Positions 1 through 9,494 of a stretch of 33,871 nt of DNA are shown piece by piece. Position numbers and translations under genes: made by a program. The stretch is from assembly GCA_000969725.1 (NCBI GenBank), contig JXSR01S062079.1. One strand, written 5' to 3'. The first letter of the stretch is position 1. Each line of letters opens with the position of its first letter. The notes under the pieces were generated by a model. The model searched no databases and had not been told where the DNA came from. It saw nothing but the letters and a program-made list of their open reading frames with translations. The stretch is from Ophiothrix spiculata. Lineage: Eukaryota; Echinodermata; Ophiuroidea; Amphilepidida; Ophiotrichidae.

Positions 1-433
1 TAGGCGGTTTTGCAACAAATCGTTATCATTGCTTGGAAGGTACGGTCAAGCACTATATGTTTCAGGTTAAAACTCAAATTCCATAAAAATGGACGAAAGG
101 GTTTTTGGAATCGGGCTCTTCATATAGAAAGAAATTTACAAAATTATTTTCATTCATTATTGTAAACTATTATATTCCTGATCCAACAATATTAATTTTA
201 ATTTCATTAGATCAGTGTTACCATGGTAACCATTAAGATTTTTCCCACCTATGAAAATTGCTATAAATTTGGCAACACATTTCTAAGGCTATAACAAACA
301 ACTGGCAACACCTACGGTAGTGTCTCTAAGATGTAACATTGCTTATAGTATCCCCTTTTCAATCATTAATTAAAAACATTATATCATTAAGGATAAGTGA
401 GATAATGGCTGATTAATTTGACCAACTCAAAGT

Positions 434-468
434 GTTCAAAGTCACCCCGGCGTTCAAAGTCACCCCGG
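434..468. repeat. Two-copy 18-bp tandem duplication
   Basis: A 17-base word (GTTCAAAGTCACCCCGG) occurs at 434-450 and, after one base, again at 452-468 without a mismatch. Each copy contains TTCAAAGTCA, loosely like a nuclear-receptor half-site pair, but nothing else supports a regulatory role. Confidence 0.85.
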
Positions 469-624
469 TTTACGGTACCTAGGACGCAGTATAGTATTTC
501 ATTACACCGGCGATAAAAGAAAAAAATGTTTGTTACTAGACGTTTTCCAAGAATCGGTTAATAAGGAATATGTCTACTAAATATGCAATAATAAAATTGT
601 CGAAATGTTTGAGTGGGGAGGGGT

Positions 625-630
<6 letters not shown>

Positions 631-668
<38 letters not shown>
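631..668. repeat. (GT)19 microsatellite
   Basis: Uninterrupted GT dinucleotides cover 631-668, preceded by a short interrupted GT run from 623. This is typical animal simple-sequence repeat and should be length-polymorphic. Confidence 0.97.
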
Positions 669-670
<2 letters not shown>

Positions 671-1354
671 CTTTGTATTAAAAGCATTTCCCTCTTGATT
701 TTTAGTAATTTTTTAGATCAGAATGAAATCTAAGCGCAGGCGACCATAAATAAGTGTTAAAAGGCTTAAAACCCTGATACTTAAATTTATGTTGCAAAAT
801 ACCATAAATGTGGAGGTCATAAACCCAAACATCTACAGGTGTTACCACGTTAGTACGTGCAGTTACGGAAGCGTTAAACAATTACATTTATACGAGCTGC
901 AAAGTAGCAGAAAATTAATATAATTGATCGCAATGAATCTCTATATGGGCATGTTATGTTGAATAACCATACCGTGATTGCATGTGCTCGATGAAGATAT
1001 ATATATTTCTATCGAGTTCAGTCTGTGAATCGATATCGAGCTCATTACTATGCACGTTTTGTCAACAGCCTGGAGCGGAAGTTATTATCAGTGCACTAAA
1101 AGTGAAATACACGGTGGATATGAATATTCATAAGGCGGAGTACAAGATTTTAAAATCGAATTTAATCACTGAAAGAAGTCTGAATTTCAAAAAAGTTTTC
1201 GCAGAGCAGATAAAAGAAAGTCTTAAAAACATTTTACAATTTTCAAGAGTTTGAATTTTTAAACTGTATGTCCAGTACCGAGACATTTAACGGAATGTTT
1301 ATTTTGAACAAGTGTGATGAAATTGGGTCTCAAAATCATAATACTTATCAGTGT

Positions 1355-1985
1355 TGGCTCATTCCAGTGAAAACTAAACCTTTTTTGATTTCAAGCAAAA
1401 AATTAGCTTTTTTATTTGACCACATAAACATGTTTTTCAGTTATACATGTGTTACTTGGTATGTGAGAAGTATTTTCCAATCAGAAAATGTAAAGTTTGT
1501 CTATCCGTGCATGAATGAACACATGTTTTGTTTCAAAAATGTCACAAACGTTACCAAAAAGTTACACCAAAATGTCACAAACGTTACCAAACGTAACAAC
1601 ACAAAACAATGCATTAAAATAAATCCTGGCGATATAATTTTCTGTAACTTTTATGAAATATTTATAAATATGTTAACCATAAGCGGTGTAAAGCGCAATA
1701 AAAAAAAAATCGTTGACACTTCAGAGAATTTGTACTTTGAAGTCATTTGGAGCAAAAAACCATTTCTGTGCGAGGTCACAAACGTTACCGAACGTTACAT
1801 GAACTTTACTTGGGATTTTGGCAATTAATTTAATTTTCAAACATGTACATGTCTTGACCCCACCAGTGAGCACCATTATCAACAACAAACTCATTGATAT
1901 AATGTTTATGCTAGGTTTTGTGGCCATTTAAAAGTGATTTTTTTCAATTTTTCGGTCACAAACGTTACTTTGGAATCACCCTGTT
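1355..1985 (+). repeat. Dispersed repeat family A, copy 1
   Basis: This stretch matches, with substitutions and small indels, the reverse complement of 9640-10190 inside intron 1 of the HSD3B-like gene. Shared landmarks are the word GGCTCATTCCA near 1357, the sequence around CTATCCGTGCATGAATGA near 1500, two closely spaced GTCACAAACGTTACC words near 1541 and 1572, the segment reading CAACAACAAACTC near 1880, and TTACTTTGGAATCACCC at the right end. The GTCACAAACGTTAC word occurs four times in this copy. The long open frame at 1268-1828, rich in Asn-Val-Thr, is a by-product of this repeated word and not a gene. No transposase or reverse transcriptase is visible, so the class of element is unknown. 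Confidence 0.8.
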
Positions 1986-2220
1986 ATATAGTTTAACTGT
2001 ACCGCTGAAAACAAAGTTTGAACCTTAGAGTGTTAGTTCACCCGAAAATCTTACGACAAATATTGATAAAACAGATTTGATGTAGATGTATACTCTTGTT
2101 GGTCCACACACACTCAAATCTTTCCGGAAATGTTGGTTTGTGTGATGATCAGTGCGCATGCGTAACCAATTAATTTAAGTACTTGGTATTTATTTAGTAA
2201 ATGTCCAGTAGCCAGTAGGC

Positions 2221-2293
2221 AGTCGTATGGCCCAATGGTATTCGCGTCAGACTCCAAATCTGAAGATCGTGGGTTCGAGTCCCGTCAAAGTCG
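2221..2293 (+). pseudogene. tRNA-Trp(CCA)-like pseudogene or tRNA-derived SINE head
   Basis: The anticodon arm is intact: stem TCAGA/TCTGA (2247-2251, 2259-2263) with a seven-base loop carrying CCA at 2254-2256. The T arm has a GTGGG/CCCGT stem (with G-T pairs) and the loop TTCGAGT. Internal polymerase III signals are present: an A-box-like TGGCCCAATGG at 2228-2238 and a perfect B box GGTTCGAGTCC at 2272-2282. The D stem keeps only two of four pairs, and the seven bases 5' of it do not pair with CAAAGTC at 2286-2292, so the acceptor stem has decayed. There is no CCA tail and no intron. A functional tRNA is unlikely; a SINE promoter head or an old tRNA pseudogene fits better. Confidence 0.7.
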
Positions 2294-2869
2294 TTTTGTA
2301 AATTTCTATATTATTTTGCCGTGGCGTGTTGATTTTTCTTCAATTATTTACTGTCTCGAATCAAATTCTCGAATTTTTGACATAATTTATATAAAAGAAC
2401 TCAAAAGGTTACTTTTCAGTAAAAAAAACCACACATGTCAGGTTAATTAATTTTCACATGAAATGCAAGATATTTCAGCACAGCGAGGGCCGAGCCGTTC
2501 AAATCGCAAGGTCTTATCTACATGCACGCTGCTGGCATCAGATGACACGTCGTCTTAAAAGGTGCTGGTTATCGAAATCTTGGTGCCTGGTTATCGCAAT
2601 ACAAATCGCAGGCAAGTATGAAGAGCCGATATTAGGTACCTTTCATACACCACATCAGCGTATTTATTTCTCCTTGCCTTTTCTTCAATTTTAAAGTCTT
2701 ATAGGCAAAATATATTTTACAAATTTCATCAATCTGAGTTTTTCATATTTTTGCTAGCGGAATCGACCAAACTGACGTATTTTTTATCTTCTAAAACAAG
2801 ATTGATGTAGGGGTTGAAATTCGTATGTTTAAAAGGCTCAAAATCTTTGATTTTTATAGAAAATACCAT
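2294..2869. other. No gene seen; flank of the large palindrome
   Basis: No homology-bearing frame is visible. The open frames at 2235-2450 and 2458-2694 have no recognisable motif. The right part leads into the left arm of the inverted repeat, with only weak similarity to its counterpart near 6030-6100. Confidence 0.4.
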
Positions 2870-5800
2870 ATAGTCTAGGAGCTGGTAAAGTTTTGTTTGC
2901 GCTAAATTTAGGAGAGCATAACTCAACTGTTTTAGACTAATATGGACCCAATAAACAACTTGTGATATGTGCCAAAAAATCTCGCCTCTGCGAAATGTCA
3001 GATTTTTGCAAAATTCAAAATGGCCGCCAAAATCCATTGAAAAGCCTATTCCGACTACATCGAGTATAAGAAAAATATGTTTTCCTTGAATTTTTATGAA
3101 ATTCTTAGATAAGAAGAACATGAAGATAAATTAAAAGTGTATTATGGTGTTGCAACATTTTTATAATTTCCAAAATGGCCGCCAAAACATCCAAAATGGC
3201 CGCCAAAATAGTATAGTTTAACTAAAAATTGACAAAATATCCCTGGCTTGAAATACAAATTATCATAAATTATCAACAGAAATGGCATTTAGGGTAACAA
3301 GAAGATCATATGATCCCTAGCTATGATGTTTAAATGCTTGAAATTCAAAATGACGCCAATACCGAGATCCAAAATGGCCTCTAAAGTATGTTTTAATGTA
3401 CAAATATGGGTTAAATCAATTTGAAAACAGCATTAAGCACACCAATTATAATAAATAATCAACAAAAAATGACATTTGGACTATAACATTTAGATAATTT
3501 CTCCATTAATTATGATGTTAACATTTAAAAAGTCAAAATGACGCCAGTACCAAGGACCAAAATGGCCGCCAAAATATGTTTTAATACACAACAATTGGTT
3601 AAAACGACTTAAAACAGTATCACTCACACTATACGTTTAAAATAATTGATGGAAAATTGTTTTAAGAGTTACAACAGATATATTTGTCCCCCAATTAGGC
3701 TGTTAACAAACTGAAGATTCCAAATGGTTCCTGTACTGAGATCCAAAATGGCTGCCAAAATATGTTTTAATGCACTACAAATGGGTTAAACGACTTTAAA
3801 ACAGCATCAAACACACCATATTTTCAAGAAAGTGTATAGAAAAGTGTTTTGAGAGTTACAACAGATATATTTGTCCCACAATTAGGCTGTTAACAAGCTT
3901 AAAATACCAAATGGTGCCTGTATTGAGATTCAAAATGGCCCCAAAATACGCTTAAACGTGTTAAAGATGGCTTAAACGACTTTTAAACAGCACCAAACAC
4001 ACTATATTTTTCAAGATATTTGATAGGAAATGGTTTTGAGAGATACAACAGGTATATTTGTTCCCAATTTAGACTGTTAACAAGCATATAAACATGTTAG
4101 TAGCTTAATTGGCTGTTGTTCCTCTCAAAACCATTTCCAATCAAATATCTTGAAAAGTATAGTGTATTTGTTGTCGTTTGAAAGTCATTCAACCCATTTG
4201 TAGCGCATCTAAATGTATTTTGGTGGCCGTTTTGGATCTCAGTATGGACGCCATTTGAAATTTGAAGCTTGTTAACAGGCTAATTTACGGACAAATACAT
4301 CTGTTGTAACTCTCAAATCTATTTTCTTATTATCTTTGAAATTATAGTATGTTTTATGCTGTTTTAGACACATTCAACCCATTTGTAGTGCATTAAAACA
4401 TATTTTGGCGGCCATTTTGGATCAGAACAGGTGCCATTTGGAATTTGAAGCTCGTTAACAGACTAATTTGGGGACAAATATATTTGTTGTAACTCTCAAA
4501 ACTACTTTCTATCAATTATTTTAAACATGTAGTGTGCTTGATGCTGTTTTTAAGTCGTTTTAACCCATTTCTGCGCATTAAAACATATTTTGGCGGCCAT
4601 TTTGGACCTTGGTTCTGGCGCCATTTTCATTTTTTAAACATGTAAACATCATAATTAGTGGTCAAATGATCTAGCTGTAGTCCAAAATGTCATTTTCTGT
4701 TGATTATTTATTATAATTGGTGTGCTTGGTGCTGTTTTATTTGGTTTTAACACATTTTTGCTTAGTAAAATATATTTTGGCGGCCATTTTGGATCTTGGT
4801 ATGGGCGCCATTTTGAATTTTAAACATGTTAACATCATAATTATGGGAAAATGATCTTGTTGTAGCCATAAATGTAATTTTCTGTTAATGATAATTGGTA
4901 TTTCAAAGGATATTTTTGTCAATTGCGATGACTCACCCCGAAAAGGGGGACTTTGCGACAGAACACTTTTCGAGAAACTGATGAAAATAGGAAGTAAAAA
5001 ATAAGGAAAATTATAAGAATTTCCAGCAGCTTTTCTGTTCTAAAATTTGATAGCCTTGATCAATTTCAACAAGTAAGGTATCATTTTAAAGCTTGAAAAT
5101 TGCTCTTACAGATGAAATCATAAAATCAAAATTGATATCATCTGCAAAGTCCCCCCTTTCGGGATGAACCATCACAATTATAGTTAAAATATTCTATTTT
5201 GGCGGCCATTTTGAATTTGAAACATGCACATGACCTTATTTTGAGCCAAATGCTCTAGTAGTAATTTACCAAAGGTAAGGTTGACCTTTAAGTATTTTAC
5301 AACTAGTTTTAAAACCATTTTTGTGAAAATTAATTATTTTGGCGGCCATTTTAGACGCCATCTTGGATTTCGGAGAATGCCCACGGGGGATTTCCAGGGA
5401 CTTTTTATCAGTGCTTCTACACATATTTCTGCACCTGTTCTGAAAAAAATCAGCTTGTTACCAAAAATGTCCACCTTTTTACCTATATGAGCTAATACTC
5501 TTGGACTAAAAGTTATTATTTTTCAAGAAAATAAGGGTTTTGCTGAATAAACCTTTGGTTTTTGTAAACAAATTATTTAAGGCTTTAAATATAAGTTACT
5601 ATATACTATAAGTAATGTTTGTATTTACTATTCATTCCAATATATTGAATTTTTTTTATTTACTTCATTAAAGTACCGGATTTGCTATTTGATAATTTTT
5701 GAACTAGTATTTTGTCAATTTTATATATTTTTGATGTTTTGGCGGCCATCTTGAATTTTTGAAAAGGCTAAAAGACTATGATGCAATTTTTAAATGATAT

Positions 5801-6030
5801 GTATTATGTTCCCTTTATCCTAACATAAAACTATGAAAAACATTTCATAGACTTTTAATGGATTTTAATGGATTTTGGCGGCCATTTTGAATTTCGCAGA
5901 AATCGGATATTTCGCAGAGGCGAGATTTTTTGGCATATATCACAAGTTGTTAAGTGGGTCCATATTAGTCTAAAACAGTTGAGTTTGCCTCTCCTAAATT
6001 AAATGCATACAAAACTTTACCAGCTCCTCT
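2870..6030. repeat. Giant imperfect inverted repeat of ~186-bp units
   Basis: The left arm (2870-4085) reappears as its reverse complement in the right arm (about 4100-6030), with the centre near 4095. Outer landmarks: the text around AGGAGCTGGTAAAG at 2878 and its complement near 6018, and CTCGCCTCTGCGAAAT at 2983 against its complement near 5910. Inside, both arms are tandem arrays of a unit carrying CAAAATGGCCGCCAAAAT. The word lies at 3016, 3171, 3192, 3370, 3558, 3743 and 3931 on the left, and inverted at 4216, 4401, 4586, 4773, 5196, 5337, 5737 and 5873 on the right. Central spacing is 185-188 bp in both arms. The right arm is longer because of a MITE at 4921-5179 and about 380 bp between 5353 and 5737. 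No coding capacity is credible. A transcript across it could fold into long imperfect double-stranded RNA; that is inference. Confidence 0.92.
4921..5179. mobile_element. MITE with 32-bp terminal inverted repeats and AATT target duplication
   Basis: Terminal repeats lie at 4925-4956 and 5144-5175. Both share the inner block GGGGGACTTTGC and the outer pattern G-YGATG-RYTCA-YCCCG, with a handful of mismatches. AATT flanks both ends (4921-4924 and 5176-5179). The left arm of the surrounding palindrome provides the empty site: around 3210-3240 it reads through TTAACTAAAAATTGACAAA with a single AATT and no insert. The insertion therefore came after the palindrome formed. At 251 bp it carries no transposase, so it is non-autonomous. 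The superfamily is not assigned. Confidence 0.9.
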
Positions 6031-6640
6031 ACTAATATAACGCATCATTTTTTACCAATAGCAAAAAATTCACTCATATTATAAAGGAAAAACTCCAAAT
6101 TTTCATACCCACGTTCCAAATTTGCATTTGCTTTCTCCTTTTTCAGATAATAAGGGTTCAAAGTCAGCTTTATTGGCAGGTCACGTTTAAAAAAAATCTC
6201 GCAACCAAGATTTTGTAATATCGATCGTCAAATCGGGAAATTACATTGCTCATTATAAGCTCATTTGCATAGGACCTCAGTTACTGTACACACTGTATTT
6301 CTTAACATTTTTTGTTTGGTATTACAATAGACTCACTGACAGAAATCATCGGTTTAAGTTCAAAGTTGCTATTGATTTTTACCTGTGTTATGTGGACCTG
6401 AATTATTTATTTGTTGTTGATTAATAAATTATTTGATTAAAGAAACTTTGTGGTTGCCACATTTAGGGATTTTTTTCTGGCATAATGATATTTAGTAATT
6501 TGGGGTAATTTCCAATTTTGCAATAACCAAACAATCAATTTGTGTGAAAAGGTAATGTGATCAAGTAAATTTCCCAAAACAGGAATAAATTTGTTTGTTT
6601 GACATTAAATGACATGTCATTGTAAATCATTAAATGTAAG
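6031..6640. other. No gene seen between palindrome and LINE remnant
   Basis: AT-rich DNA with no open frame of note, no clear repeat and no RNA gene. The part nearest 6640 may be further, decayed LINE sequence. Confidence 0.4.
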
Positions 6641-7268
6641 TCATACCTTGATAAACTTATAAAATTACAAAAGTGGGCCATTAGAACTGTCTCTAATAGC
6701 CATTACAGGAGTCACTCCGGCCCATTATTTGCTAAAAACAACTTGTTAACTATCACTGATATGTATACTTTAGAACTAGGGGTGTTTATGATCTACCTAT
6801 GGCTTTCAGAGATTATTTTACGGAAAGATCAAACATTCACAAGTACAAAACAAGACACTCTGATCATTATAATTTAACAAAAAATAAGAAATCTTTCTCA
6901 GATTATTGCATAAGAACGGGAGGACCAACTCTTTGGAATTCACTCCCCAAAACATTAAAACAATGCAAAACTGTAACACACTCAAGTGTAACCTAATACA
7001 AAAATATGATTGAATTTGAGCCTGTCCATTGTCTGATTTTGTTTGTGCTTCATGTTTTTTCTATTCTGTGATATTGTGTCGTTTATTATTATTTTTTGCT
7101 ATTGACATGATATATTTTCTCTTGTATAGGGGTGGACCATTATCAGACCTTATTGGTCTCTCGGCCACTCCTCCATATATTTTTGTTCTTGTTTTTATCT
7201 ATTTGTTTCTTGTAATATATGTATATATGGAAATAAAGAACCTTGAACCTTGAAAGAACCTTGAACAT
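6640..7268 (+). mobile_element. 3' end of a CR1/L2-like LINE (truncated, frameshifted)
   Basis: The + strand encodes the C-terminal tail of a LINE ORF2 reverse transcriptase. An upstream frame (about 6648-6795) reads KLQKWAIRTVSNS followed by GPLFAKNN. A second frame (6791-6996) contains YKTRHSDHYNL and GPTLWNSLPKTLK, the usual tail of CR1/L2/Jockey-type ORF2. A frameshift lies near 6788, and another near 6985 opens a short tail ending about 7013. The 3' UTR follows, with a hairpin-forming GGGGTGGACC/GGCCACTCC segment around 7130-7173, an AATAAA at about 7232, and a terminal run of imperfect ACCTTGA units (7241-7266), as expected of LINEs ending in short repeats rather than poly(A). The 5' part is missing, so it is a dead 5'-truncated copy. 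Confidence 0.85.
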
Positions 7269-8265
7269 TATAGGGGAATTCTTTGGTAGAAGTTGACAGC
7301 CCCAAGCCATGCTGATTTCAGAAGTAAACATTTACTTTGTTGGAGTTGGATGAGGAGCTTGGTTTTGTTAGATGGAGTTATACTGATGGATGGAGGAAAG
7401 ACTGTGTCTTTGTCTTCGGAGTTAGGTGTTTGATCGCTCTTTAGTAACAAAAGCCAAGAATATACAATATCGAATGCATTAGAAAGAGCGTACAAAAAGC
7501 CAAGGTCAAATGTTAAGGTCAGCAAAATTGACCTTGACATGGTACAGGGCAGATAATACAATACAATTACAATATACAAAAACAGTGAAGCAAAAAATAC
7601 CAAACACGGAGGCAAAAGATCCGAAGGCCTATAGTTTGAGGTGGGGTTGATTTTCGGAACCCCATGATGGCTCATGGCGAACATTCCAGAAGGTATAACT
7701 GGAGAGAAAATCACTTCTGCTGAGTTACATATAAGAGATTAATTTGGAGTTAGCGATATATTGGAGAATCAACGACAGCCTGTGTGTTATATTATTATCA
7801 AAGTGGATAATATACATAACAGCTTCTGATACAGTTTAAAGTTATATTTCATAAAACCAAGAAGCTTTTTGCTGTTACCACAGGACTATTGTGTTGAAAA
7901 CGCCGTTTGATTTTATGAGGAACGTTTTGGATTTACTTTTGCCACCTAAATTCCGGGACTTCTGAAATATAAAACTGCAAGTTATATTCAAGATCTTTGT
8001 ACTTCAGAGACTGAACAATTTCTCTGACTATAATATAACTCGAATAATATGCCTTGGAAATGTCCTAGGATCGCGCGGATTTTCGCAGAGGATTCTGTAA
8101 GTTATATGTAAAGTAATAAGACTTGTAAAACTTGTAAATCAAGTTAAGAACCAGTATTTAAACTTCAAGAAAGTGTTCTATATTACAGTGTATTTATTTG
8201 TGTTAATTAAGAACCCGTGAGGTGATTTTGGCCTCAGTCAATATAAATCTTCGGCCATAAAAAAA
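7269..8265. other. Unassigned DNA, possibly including a 5' LTR at its right end
   Basis: This lies directly upstream of a tRNA-Pro primer-binding site, so part of it should be the 5' LTR of that element. I cannot place the LTR start, no second LTR is visible in the window for comparison, and the bases just before the binding site are A-rich and do not end in CA. The minus-strand open frame at 7268-7714 has no recognisable domain. Confidence 0.35.
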
Positions 8266-8266
8266 T

Positions 8267-8816
8267 CGGGGGCTCGTCCGGGAAATAAAGTATTAAAAGA
8301 TTGATTAAAATTTAAGGGTGTTTTTTACACTGATATTTTGTAGATTTTATCATTTGTTAATTTTAAAGTAATGTTCATAATGGCTTTTAATGCTGAAGAG
8401 TTTGTTTCTGATGTTTCGTCGGAGACGTTTGATATGCTGGAGAAACCAGATTTAATGTCATTGGCTAGATATTTTGAAATGGGTGATATTAACATGCTTT
8501 GTGTAAGCAAGTAATCAAGAATTTGTTAATTGATAGATTGGTTGATGGTAATTTTTTTGATGAATTTTATTTGAATAACGAGATTGAAATTAACTTTGTG
8601 AGTAGATCTTACAGACCACCACAGAACAAAGTAAGTCATTCAGAGTCGCACTCCACAGTGAGAACAATCTCGCTCACAGTCCTTTAGTCAGGGACTATCG
8701 GTAGCAGTAGGCCTAACAGACAAACACAAGGAACTGGTTAGACCAATTGTGTGCCATTATTGTAAAAGCCCAAGTCATATTCAGTCAAATTGCTGGAAGT
8801 TGAATGGAAGGCCATG
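8267..8816 (+). mobile_element. 5' internal part of an LTR retrotransposon (PBS plus broken gag)
   Basis: At 8267-8284 the sequence matches a tRNA-Pro primer-binding site at 16 of 18 positions (core GGGGGCTCGTCCGGGA). A gag-like reading frame starts with ATG at 8380 and is closed by a stop at 8514. A second frame continues from 8499 to a stop at 8687. A third contains a CCHC zinc knuckle (Cys-x2-Cys-x4-His-x4-Cys) at 8752-8793 and stops just after 8816. At least two frame breaks make gag non-functional. No protease, reverse transcriptase or integrase follows, because the DNA soon becomes the 5' flank of the HSD3B-like gene. The combination indicates a Gypsy-like or related LTR element, truncated after gag. 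The frames are described as found and not reconstructed. Confidence 0.75.
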
Positions 8817-9331
8817 AAAAATGTAAATGAAAAAAGGATAGAAAAGTAAAAGCAACACTTCAAGGCATAGCTGAATAGTATGGAGAATAAAAATCTCGAG
8901 AAGATCTGCTATAAGTGCATGAACGACCCTTACAAACACAAAGCTAAATCATAAAGACGGAAAATACAAAAACAAAACCATTTTATTTCATTTATTTATT
9001 TCATGTGTGTATTCATTCTGATTTTTGTTGTTGTTGTTGTTTCAGGAGCTTAAAGAAGACGTTAATATCTTGAAATAGAAAATCGAGCACTTCAAACATC
9101 GTTTCTAGTTTTCTAATTTAGTTATCGAAGTGGCAGGGCGATTATATTCAAACTATAGTGTCCATTTAATTATTGTTTGTGTATACACAGATAACAACGA
9201 TTTTCCGCCCTAAACAATTATATCAAAGTGCAAATACACCAAAGATTAATAACCTATACGTAACATACACTGTAGAACACGCCAAGATTTCATAGTAGAG
9301 ATACGACCTAAAAAGACTGAATTCAGCAAGG
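8817..9331. other. Upstream region of the HSD3B-like gene
   Basis: No coding frame is visible. A short (TTG)n run lies near 9027-9041. The promoter and 5' UTR of the downstream gene must lie here or further upstream, but I see no clear TATA box or initiator that I can defend. The start codon context at 9332 (AAGG before ATGG) is a good Kozak match. Confidence 0.4.
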
Positions 9332-9494
9332 ATGGACACTACACCAGCTTCGGAAGAGATAGTAGTGGTGACTGGTGGCTGCGGGTTTCTGGGGCAGCAT
9401 ATCGTGAAGCAATTAATGGAACAAGAATATTTTCCTGTTAAAGAAATACGCGTATTCGATATTGTACCATTTAGCTGGATCTATGGACTGAAAG
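9332..9494 (+). CDS. HSD3B: HSD3B-like exon 1 (start codon, NAD-binding motif)
   Basis: ATG at 9332 in good Kozak context; 54 codons plus one base. The exon ends at G9494, followed by the donor GTCAGT at 9495. Reading past the donor reaches a stop by 9520. It encodes the first beta-alpha-beta of the Rossmann fold. Confidence 0.88.

Larger units (their letters stand above)
1..1350. other. Non-genic, AT-rich flank
   Basis: I see no coding exon with a recognisable domain here. The open frame at 982-1254 has no family resemblance and sits in AT-rich DNA. The stretch holds only the short tandem duplication at 434-468 and the GT microsatellite at 631-668, listed separately. Confidence 0.5.

Noticed and set aside
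1268..1828. 186-codon open frame rich in Asn-Val-Thr glycosylation motifs, looking like a secreted protein
   Set aside because: It lies in a dispersed repeat whose other copy (9640-10190) does not keep the frame; the Asn-Val-Thr runs come from a repeated non-coding word.
2221..2293. Functional tRNA-Trp gene
   Set aside because: The acceptor stem does not pair and the D stem is half lost; only the anticodon and T arms are sound.
3016..5890. Array of YY1 transcription-factor sites from the recurring ATGGCCGCC word
   Set aside because: Only the ATGG core agrees; the following bases differ from the usual site, and the word recurs because it belongs to a tandem unit.
7268..7714. 148-codon minus-strand frame with hydrophobic stretches
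   Set aside because: No recognisable domain, and it sits between a LINE end and a probable LTR; hydrophobicity follows from AT-rich composition.
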